A stretch of 64,000 bases of DNA from the NCBI GenBank assembly GCA_033296875.1, contig MU860059.1:62001-126000 (forward strand), in the 5' to 3' direction. A model generated the notes under the pieces. That model was given only the letters and a program-made list of their open reading frames with translations, searched no databases and was not told where the DNA came from. This document shows positions 55,255 to 64,000 of the stretch, piece by piece. Positions within the stretch are counted from its first letter, which is position 1; each line of letters starts with the position of its first letter. Both the position numbers and the translations under genes were made by a program. This DNA comes from Achaetomium macrosporum (lineage: Eukaryota; Ascomycota; Sordariomycetes; Sordariales; Chaetomiaceae).

Positions 55255-58200
55255 GGGGCAGACAAGTTTTGGTTTGCGATGCCTTGAGGGGCCCTGCTGC
55301 GCGCTACGGCGGCGGCGGCTTCGTGAGGATTCGGAACCAGGCCGATTCTATGTCCCCCTCCCCCTCCCCCTCCCTCTCTTCTTGTCGGTGTTTCGTTGTG
55401 GTTGTGAGCACTGACTCACTCTTTTGTTGATCTGTCCCTCTCCGGCATGACATACCCGGCCCTTGTGCGCCGTCTAGTAGTTCCTCTGCAGGCAATGGGA
55501 AGGCGCTGTTGAGATGTCACGGTACTCTTCCCTACAACACAAACCGCGGTTGGATTTGACAACGGGATCTTCGCTCACGCGCTGCCTCCCTCGCCCGTGC
55601 GCGAAGTCTGAGTCGGCAAAGCCGTCGAGTGATACTGAAACTGAAATGAATGTTAAGGCGGCAGGGCTTGCCAACAGGTTTAGAATTAGTAGGCGCAAGC
55701 AAAGGCTGCAGGTCGTTCAGGGGCGAAAGGCGCCAATGCAGAAGGCAAGAGAGGTAAATGTGTAGGCCGGTGCCGCACGGCTTTCGGAACTTGATTTCTC
55801 GGAAGTCTAAATCGGAGGTGGCGGATATAATTGTGAGAAAGGCAAAAGCGAAGGCACCTCAGATCTCGTTAGGGAGCGGAATGCGACGGGCTTGACGCTA
55901 TGAATGGGAGTGGAACGTGGAAAGCCTGAGAGGTCAGATGGCCCACAAGGTGCTCACTGAACAGCCAGCGTGGTGGAATGGAAAGCGACGATGGAGACGG
56001 ACAAAGTGACGGGAAGGGGAAGTTTTGTGCCAATTGTTTCTCAATAGGTCAGGAAGGTGCGATTGCCCAGGCATGACTCCCGTCCTTGGCGACGGTTGAG
56101 GGGCTGAAAAGCCACCCCAGGCCCGTCAGCAACAGCACAGTAACTTAAAAAGAGCATGCTGGTCCTTGAGGCGTCCACATCGTTAGGTACACAGTACCCG
56201 GACGTACATACCTAAGTGCCCTTGTTCTCATTCAATTTCGATCTGCCATCAGCACCCATTATTAAGGCAGGCGGGCTTGCTGCCACTTGCTAGCAAGAAC
56301 CCAAAGAACATTAACTGACCGCAAAGTCACAGACCGCTGCTTGGTTCAATGTTTGGTGCAAGGTGACCGTACACACAATAGCCCTGGCTGATCTGGATTT
56401 CCGAGAACTTCCTGTCACCAACTTTGCAACGACCTAAGGTACAGTACCTTATCGAGTGGCGGGAAGGTGTGTGACAGCGCTCTTTTACCCGGCTGGATTG
56501 CAGAAGCCGTTGGCGCCGTTCGCAACGAGCAATTACTATATCTCCATTAGATTTCATTCAGCTCTGCCTCGCTCTGCAACGCTGAGAATAGCTCCTTCCG
56601 GCAGCCGTCTCCTGTTTTGCATAGATTACGAAGCACGAACACCTCACCCATGTCGTGCGATGGCACCGGGGCCTACCACCATCATCCCCGTCTCTGTGAA
56701 GTTTCTTCCCGAAACATAGCGTTACTGTGTATACCCTCCGTCATCGCGATGCTACCCTCCTCCAATGTTGGTCGATGGGCGCAATGCGGCCACGCCAGCC
56801 ATCCACCGAGCACGGAAGTGGATTACCACGCAAACCCGGGCTAGGCTGTTCCGGGTAGGTGGTTTGGGGGTCCCGCATGCAGTTCGGTGCCGGGGTTCAA
56901 GAAGTCGGGACCAGCTTCGCATTTCTTGGCTTGGCACTGGATGAAGAAGGAGCTTCTGTCTGGTCTCAAATAAGCCCTACACGTGTAATAAGCAACCGTT
57001 TGCTCGCTCTCTCCGAGTTTGCTGTCTTTGCGCTGCCATCGGAGCTGGAATCTGTGGCACCTGTGCAGAATGCCGGTAGCCCCCTCTGGCCAGAAAAAAT
57101 ATCGTACACCAAGCATCAAGACGGAACGAAATTCACGTAGAGTACCTTCCTTCTTTTCTTCCTCCTCTTCCTCTTCCTCTTTACCCCCCTCTTTCTTCTT
57201 CTTCTTGTTCCTCTTTGGTTAGATTAAATTCTGTTTGCTTGACTCCTTATTGCTTCAACTATCGGGGTAGTTTGGCGTACGGCATTTTTTTGAAGATGGG
57301 GAGGGTAAGGGAGGTACTGTACCTAGAGGTAGCCAGCCTCAATCCCTTCTCTTCCCGCCACACAAGGCGGCAAGGTCCTTCATCCAACTGAAGCTCTAAG
57401 GTATGCGGCAGCCGAACTTGGCAGGTCGATAGAAGGCTGATTGAAGCCACCTCCGGACCGGAAGCACCCAATAACGTTTAAACGGTCCCCCATGTCCACG
57501 GTGCTGAGACCTGACTCTCCCACATTCCGCAGTTTTCATGAATTTGCCCAACTGGCCAAACGACCCCTTCCTCTTCTTCATCCTCCGCGGCACCCGCGCC
57601 GTCACCTCCCTTCGAGGCTGAACCGTTGGTGGGATGCTGGTGGGCCCAGACCATCGATTCAGTTCAAGTTCTGTTAAGGGCGGGTTGACCTTTTGGGAAG
57701 GTGGGAGCGGGCCTCGCCAGGCCCGACGTGATCTTCGGCAAGGGCGCCCATTGCCTCTTTCGCTCCCGCATTTGGCTCGCCGGGCTGATCGTCGCCAGAC
57801 AGGGAAGGCGAAGAAGTCTGTTGAGCGAGAGCTCGCATGATCTTCCTAAAGGTGAACACTGGATACCGCTCGTTCGAGGCACAAGTGGAGAGCAAGCGAC
57901 TTGACGTCTGACATTGGATCGGAGAAGCTTCCAGTGCTCAGCCGTTAATTATCTACTTGGCGGGGATTTCGAGAGAGGGGATTTCGAGCCCGACGATGGA
58001 CACCATACAAATTGTCGTGAGCAGGCACCCCGATGTCGCCGGACTGGAGCTCGGTGCCGGGATGAGTTGAGGCCCGATCTCCTCCAAGCTTACCGAACTA
58101 AACACGCTTAAAATGGATGTGAACCAGGACCTCCGACGCGGGGGCACACCCAGATCACCCAGATCGTGAAAACGCCGCGGAGCCCCAGCTTTTCACCCTC

Positions 58201-59576
58201 CGTCAACGGTCTTGTGACCCGGCGAGATGCAGCGTGTCACGGAGCTCATGAAGCACTCCTCCCAGAAAAACATGCGCGGATTCTGAGTTTGCCCTGAGGC
58301 TTTTTTTTTTTTCTCGCGGGGATACAGAAGCAGAAGCAGTCGAGACCGAGAGTTGCAGCATCGATACCCGGGAGTTGAACCCTCGCGATTGTCGATCTCA
58401 GTGACGATCAACTGACGTGACTGCCCTAATAGCTCACCAGGCGAGCCAGGGCATGGCATATTCCGGCAAGCTGCAACACCACCGGCATTGCGTGTCTTAC
58501 TCCTGACCAAAGGCAGGATGTGGGGTGTCGATCCTATTCGCAAAAGAGAATCCATCACCTTCCGTCTTCGCTGTCTTGTATCAAGACGATCATTGTCAAG
58601 CATCTATTCTTTGGACTCTGAAATGAATTGGATACCCCGGTGTTAGAAGACAGCTTTCCGTGCCATGTCTGGCCTCAAGTTTGCGTTTACGTTGTGATTC
58701 ATGTGGGAGAACAATTCGTCTAGTGTCACTGCGACCTACCGACCTATACATCCATATATTCTCACGGATGCCCAATGGAGCGATGCACGAGGTGCTCCGG
58801 CTCCTTGAGGCCCTCGAGCACCAGGATGAGAAACTGTGTGAGATCGCCGAATGTATGGGCACTCGAGTTCCTGCAGCCCAACATCGAGACAAGGACATGG
58901 GGTTCATCGACAAAGCAATTGAGCGTGGAAAGCTTCCGGGACCAGAGTACAGAAAAGTATCTCATGCTTTTAATCACTCGTCATATCTACCCAGCTCCGG
59001 CGAGTGCTGTGCCGGAGTCCTTCTGTATGTCCGCATGTCCACCTACTCTGTACAGGAAGGATAGCGAGGATGGAGGGAAGGTGGCTAGGCGAAATCGTGT
59101 TTTCGCTCCCTATTCTTGCACCCTTTCCTAAATGAAACCTCGGTACACGTGAGACACCCCTGTTTCCTCCTCCAGCGCCAACAAATAACGGCAAGTCACC
59201 AGTTCTATGGTTGATAGAGAAGGCGGTTGAGGTAGGGCGGCAAGTAAAGCAAATACAAGCAAGAATGCTTTAGGTCAAGCAGCAAAATAGAGCATACCCC
59301 GAAGTAGTGGGAAAAGAGCACACCTCTTTGCCAAAAAAGAGACTTCCATAGTTCTTTTGACCGGTTTTCCTTTCCTAACCTCATTCATGATAACCCCGTT
59401 ACTCCATGATGCACCAATGAATGCCCTCCATCTCTCAAAAACCCGCCACCATGATGTTGCGACGAATAGTAATGAAATGTCCGAATAGCAACCACTCACA
59501 GCCAGAAGACCAGACTGATTTTGTGCTCAGCGACGGCGACGGTTGGCGATTCGGAACGTCAAGCGGTTGTCGCCAA
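55255..59576. other. Intergenic region, 4.3 kb
   Basis: No gene can be supported. It includes the promoter of the PH-domain gene, a pyrimidine tract at 57147-57213, and a short T run at about 58302. A plus-strand frame near 58660-59062 has a partly protein-like segment (LLEALEHQDEKLCEIAEC) but no motif or splice support. Confidence 0.5.
57147..57213 (+). repeat. Pyrimidine tract (TTC/TCC type)
   Basis: Low-complexity stretch of ttcctc and ttcttc units in intergenic DNA; no coding sense. Confidence 0.75.
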
Positions 59577-61301
59577 CTAGGCAGCGCCGACCTGGGAAGT
59601 TCCCCGTCCGCGGGGACCGCCACCGCGGCCCCGGGACTGGCCGCCAAATCCACCGCGGCCACCCTGACTGCCAGACCGAGAGGGCTCATACCCGCCGCGA
59701 CCGCCACGACCGGCGCCACCCCGCGCCGCGTTGTAGTTGGCGCCGCCATACGCGTTAGCTTTCGGGCGGCGCTGCTCCACGACGATGTTCTCGCCATTCA
59801 CAGTGTGAGGATTCGCCGCGACAGCGGCGTTGTAGCCCGCCTGAGTCTTGAACTCGACAAACGCACAATTCTATGTGAAGGTTAGTCCGATGATCAAGTT
59901 GGTTGTTATGAATTCATCCGAACCTTCTGGCGGTTAATGTCGAAGTACGCGAGCTCCCCAAAGCTAGTCAGGTGGGCCTTCAAGTCTTCGTCTTTCACCT
60001 TGTCAGTGACATACTTGATGTATGCCATGGTGCCCTCCTTCTCGGCTGGGGCGGCAGAGGCGTGCGGAGCGCGGCTCTGGCGCTTGGTCTCAGCCGTTTG
60101 CCACTCACTGCCCTGGTCCTTGGGAGCGGCCGGAGCCGGAGTGCTTTCAGGCGTCTGGGCGGATGCTGCGGCTTGCTGAGGGGCGGCGGGTACCGGAGCA
60201 CGTGGCTGAGCCGGAGCGGGAGGCGTGGCGGCCTTAGGCACGGGAGCGACGGGTCGCTGTGTTCCCGCAGCTGCAGCCACCCGGCTGGCCCACGACATCG
60301 GCTTGGGGGGCTCCCTGGGCTTCTCAGGTTGCGCGGGAGCCGGGGCCGGTGCCGGAACACGAACCGGAGCGGGCGCAGCGGCGGGAGTAGGGCTGGGGTC
60401 CTTGGGTTCCTCTGGCTTCTTGGCCTCCTCCTCGGCGATCTCCTCAACCGTCTTATCCACGTCGGGCTGGGCCTGTGTCTCTTCGGTCGGGGCCAACTCC
60501 TGTGCTTCGGCAGCGGGTTCGGTAGCAGGGGCGGCCATAGCCGCGGGGGGCTCAACAGCCGCCTCCTCCAGCTTCTCCGTCACAGCTGCAGTGTCCAACG
60601 GGGCAGGCTCCTGTTGGGCAACCTCCTCAGTAGCAGGGGCCTCAGTCTTAGCCTCGGGCTCGGCCGCAGCCGGGATCTCCTCAGCAGCGGCGGGCTCCTC
60701 AGCAGTCTCCTCCTCCAGGTCCTCATTGATGTACCTCAGTATATCGTTAAGAACGAAATAGCCGGACGGCTGCCGTGCGAGGACAAACGTCTGTACGAAC
60801 TTCTTGGGCTCAACACCCTTATTCGCAATCTCGCCAATGACCTGAATGACGATGTTGTCATTCGAGGCCTGCGAGTCGAGGTTTGTGATGCGGACCTTGC
60901 AGTCCTGGAAATCCAGGGCCTTGATGCGGTTTTGGATACCCTTTTGCGCACGAGTCCACGTCAGCAGATCACACAACCCGGGACAAGTTGAAACTCACCT
61001 GTCTGCCGACGACCACATTAACAGCTTCCGCCTCCTTGCCGTAAACGAACTGTGCATTCTTGCCATAGTAGAGCTGCCCAGAGGGTCAATTCGCTTCCTA
61101 GGTAGGATTTGAGGGCCATCAACTTACATGAAGTCTACTAGGCGCAGTGCTCACAGTTTGGTAAAACTGTTCAACAAAGTACCAGCCGATCACATTCGGG
61201 TCGAGCTGGTCAACCGAGCTGTCCGCATTGGTCTGGCTCTCTACTGTCTGGGCCGAAGCTGCGTACTGGTCGTGGTGATTAACGTTTCCGTTGGTCGCCA
61301 T
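59577..61301 (-). CDS. G3BP/Nxt3-like NTF2-RRM-RGG RNA-binding protein
   Basis: Exons 61128-61301, 60999-61073, 59924-60940 and 59577-59870 encode 519 aa. The NTF2-like domain spans about residues 34-155: VIGWYFVEQFYQTVS, LYYGKNAQFVYGKEAEAV, IQVIGEIANKG, FVQTFVLARQPSGYFVLNDI. A long Glu/Ala/Pro-rich acidic linker follows. An RRM lies at about 386-458 (YIKYVTDKVKDEDLKAHL, NCAFVEFKTQAGYNAAV), and then an RGG tail (GGRGGYEPS, RGRGGGPRGRG). This order is that of G3BP and fission-yeast Nxt3, cytosolic proteins that nucleate stress granules and bind ubiquitin protease cofactors (Bre5-like). ATG 61301 was chosen over an in-frame upstream start at 61451 because the sequence before it looks like leader. 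The third intron has a weaker donor (gttcgg). Confidence 0.9.
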
Positions 61302-62468
61302 GGCTGCGTGCGTTGCCGCGGACGGAGAAGAAGATGGTAGTGTTTTCCAAAAGCCCCGATGCCAAAATTGGGAGCGGGTGGGTGGATGGTCGTTGAGGAG
61401 GAAGGCAATTCGCGCGCTTGGCGGAGGCGAGAGGGGATGAATATCTGGCAAGAGAAGCTCAGCACAAGCTCAGGAATCCGGTCTGATATAGTAGTATGAT
61501 GGGGTTCGTACGGTGTTGTTAAGGGAAGCTTGACGCTGGGATCAGAGGTGCACCACAGAGTTACGGTACCTGACGTTGCGGGTTGCCGACTCGAGAACTC
61601 GTCAACGATGAGGAAGGGACGGACGCGCAAAACACAGGCCGAACTGCAAGTCCTCGAAGAAAGCGCGATGGCAACCTAAGGCAGGGAAACCCGTTGCGCC
61701 GGAACAGAGGTGGGAATGGTAATCGCCGTCACGTTCGGTTTTTTCAGAGCGGGGATGGGGAAAGAGCAGCTTGTGGCGTAGGGTGTGCAGCTTCGCAAGT
61801 CGCAAAACACTCGCTTGCGGGCAGAAAATTGATCTTGGGCGGCCGGCCCACAATCTGCAGAGAGCACGGAGCTTGCCTTGGTGCCTTGGCATCCCGATGC
61901 GACCCACCTAGAACTCGCGAGACCCTCTGATGATTTGATCGCCATTGAATGACTTCATCGCTTGGTCACTACGGAATAGTTTAGATTGGCTACTGCCACT
62001 GTTTACTTTTGCTTCCGGACCTCCGAGTCCTCTTGCCCGGAAAGAAACACGACACAGCCTGCTCCGATCACAAACTGCGTCAAGGCTCTTTGGCCAAGGC
62101 AATGGAAGTTGTAACTTGTGGGACCATCACCGCCCTGCGGGCCCGGGCCCGTTCCGTTCCGGCAGCCACAAATGGCCGGGTTCGGCTGCCGGGATGCTTT
62201 AAGCTGCCGCAGTTGGGCATCGGGTAACTGTCCGCCTGAACTCGATTTGCGGACAGCAAGAGAATACATAAATACAGGGTCGTTATAGCTACGCAAAGAC
62301 TAAGTTCTGTATTTGATCCTTCCGATTGCCTTCTATCCCAAATGCTACGCTTCTCCCTCTGAGACTTATTAAACAGGTATCGAATCTATCCTCGCTACAC
62401 GTGCAAACATCTTACAACCAACAGCTAGGTCAATACCTTACGTATCCCAAGGAGACAGCCATCCCCAG
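61302..62468. other. Intergenic region, 1.2 kb
   Basis: Promoter of the G3BP-like gene and 3' flank of the tafazzin gene, both transcribed from the minus strand. Nothing further is recognised. Confidence 0.55.
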
Positions 62469-63775
62469 CTAATCTTGGTTAATATTGCTCCCATCGACCC
62501 GGCTCTTATACTTCTTCGCCTCGATGTCATCGTCCAGCCGCCACGTCTCGGCCAAAGCAAAAGACGGGTCCGGCTCCGGATACCCACCCAGCGCCTTCCT
62601 AACCTTGAGAATCTCCTCCCTCATCCGCCGCGCAACCTCTATCCTGATCTCCTGCGCCTCCCTGCCATACTTCAACTCGTCTGTCGGCAGCTCTCCCGGC
62701 AGCAGCATGATTTCCTTTCCTTCCCCTACTTCCGTCGCCCGTTTCCCTCTGGAAGCGACCCTCTCCCGCTCCCGCTTCACCAACCCCTCCCAACGCCTCC
62801 TTAAATCCCCAAATGTGGCCTCATAATCCAGTACCTCTCCGAACGCTACCCGCACCGTCTTCCCGATCCTAGGCAAGAAGCGCGGGAACCCCCTGTCCTC
62901 GGGCATGCAGCGCTGCGTACCGTCGATGAACATGGGCAGGACGTCCGGTGGGGGGTCGGCCTCGAGGATGAGGCGGGCCAATCCCCACTTGAAGTAGCGT
63001 AGATCGGTCGACGCGTGCTGGTGGACGCAGCCCTCGGGGAAGACGTGAACCCAGGAAAAGCGGCGGTGGAGCGGGTAGGCGAGCGGGGAGATGTGGGTGT
63101 CCTCTCCGTTCGTGCTGTACGTTAATTGGGAAGGCGGTAATGCGATGGAGGGAGGGGTGGAGAGCAGGCGGATGGCTTCCCTGACGACCGGCTGGAAGGG
63201 CCCGCCAAAGGGGGAGTGCTTCAGCCGGTGGCACGGGAGAACTTGGCCGTGTGTGAAGAAGGTTGAGAATAGTCTGGAAACGGGGGTATTAGCCATTGGG
63301 TGCGAGAGACGGGCGTAGGTGGTGAGGCTTGCTTGTTCCTAAAGCAGATATCTGCCGCCCCGAGGGTCCAGCGCAGGTTGGATGGATCGAAGACGTAGCT
63401 GAGGGGGAGGAGGCCCCAGACCACGGGGTCGTCGAGTCTGGTTGGAGGCATGATGAGGAGTCACGCCCGGTACTAGTAGTCTGAATTCACAGCTGACACT
63501 CACACGCTAATGTGGTTGGAGACTACGGCAGGTCAGCATGTGGTTTGGACATTGGGCTAACTCATATTCGCACCCGTCAGGAGCCCGCGCTGTCTCTTTG
63601 CAGGGTCTTTACGGCTGTCTAGCAAGTCTAGGAACCGTGATAGCCCCGTCACTTCCACCTTGTTGAACCCGTACAGAAAGCAGCGGGATATGGCGCCTGT
63701 CATCCCCATGATCATGGCTGATTTCAGGCGCAACGAAAGGCTTGGCGGCTGCGAGGCCGGTGCCGGTGACGCCAT
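62469..63775 (-). CDS. TAZ1: Tafazzin, cardiolipin-remodelling transacylase
   Basis: Exons 63574-63775, 63504-63522, 63333-63437 and 62469-63273 encode 376 aa. The second exon is only 19 nt and carries the catalytic HX4D motif: NHISVLDD with His71 and Asp76. Further family blocks are DPSNLRWTLGAADICF, FFTHGQVLPCHRLKHSP, WVHVFPEGCVHQH and FIDGTQRCMPEDRGFP. Tafazzin moves acyl chains between phospholipids and cardiolipin at mitochondrial membranes. The third intron (63274-63332) has a GC donor (gcaagc); no GT donor keeps frame. A C-terminal charged extension (VKRERERVASRGKRATE to the end) is longer than in yeast. The start ATG 63775 leads into MASPAPASQPPSLSLRLKSA and then FNKVEVTGLSRFLDLL, as in fungal relatives. 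Confidence 0.92.
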
Positions 63776-64000
63776 TGTCGACTTTGAAAGTGAAAGTGAG
63801 AGCGGAAAGCCAAATCTTCAAGGTTTGCTAGTCGAAATTTCCCATCGCTCCATTGCGGCCACGGTTCATTCCAATTGCCGCACGAACCATCGAAGTCGGA
63901 GTGCGCTCATCAACATCATATGGTGCAAGATGAAGTGAACTTGAAAGCAGAACAAAACGGCGCTCTCAACCGATTCGCTGCGGTTGGTTCCACCACCAGC
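63776..64000. other. 5' flank of TAZ1
   Basis: The last 225 bp of the window lie upstream of the tafazzin start and should hold its leader and proximal promoter. No other gene is visible. Confidence 0.6.

Noticed and set aside
58660..59131. Plus-strand frame with LLEALEHQDEKLCEIAEC
   Set aside because: Short helical-looking stretch only; no family, no splice structure, and both ends look random.
59972..60991. 339-codon plus-strand frame across the G3BP-like gene
   Set aside because: It is the complement of a Glu/Ala/Pro-rich linker; the minus-strand frame shows NTF2 and RRM domains.

Overview
The window looks like nuclear DNA of a filamentous ascomycete, most likely a Sordariomycete of the Sordariales/Chaetomiaceae type. 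The support is: short (about 50-160 nt) GT-AG introns with CTAAC/CTGAC-like branch points, GC-rich coding sequence, long intergenic stretches, and a gene set typical of Pezizomycotina (an AA16-type LPMO, a siderophore-type MFS transporter, a DUF3716-like protein, a NACHT-ankyrin NLR-like gene). The species cannot be fixed from sequence alone. Exon structures below were worked out by hand from splice signals and reading phase. Residue numbers refer to those models.

Layout. 1-852: 3' end of CCT8 (chaperonin theta). 853-7415: 6.5 kb with no supportable gene, carrying a 497-bp hAT-like MITE candidate. 7416-11206: RING-PH-VWA scaffold of the Far1/Ste5 family. 13227-15272: siderophore-type MFS transporter. 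15317-16133: transposon remnant with a residual transposase-tail ORF. 16387-17871(-): saccharopine-dehydrogenase-like oxidoreductase. 18580-19575: ribosomal protein eL43 with six exons. 20505-24690(-): a broken hydrolase-NACHT-ankyrin gene with several independent lesions. 26209-28174: RING-PHD protein. 30072-31335: mitoribosomal protein mL46. 31681-33551(-): PARN/CAF1-type deadenylase-like nuclease with one catalytic Asp replaced. 35026-36308: DUF3716-like protein. 36405-39314(-): 969-aa disordered SR/PQ-rich protein. 42459-44567(-): secreted Lys/Asp-repeat, Cys-rich protein interrupted by an assembly gap. 45793-46578(-): unknown protein with an internal duplication. 47142-47839(-): AA16-type LPMO. 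48806-51513: five-TM cytochrome-b561-like protein with a very long disordered tail. 52232-53312: kinetochore protein Nnf1. 53989-55254(-): PH-domain protein. 59577-61301(-): G3BP-like NTF2-RRM-RGG protein. 62469-63775(-): tafazzin.

There is no operon or obvious biosynthetic cluster. The genes are mostly independent housekeeping and regulatory functions: protein folding, translation in cytosol and mitochondria, kinetochore, cardiolipin remodelling, mating/MAPK scaffolding and RNA metabolism. A few secreted or self-recognition genes lie between them. The less ordinary features are the decayed NLR, the minisatellite-coded secreted protein, the two mobile-element remnants, and the nuclease lacking a canonical catalytic Asp.
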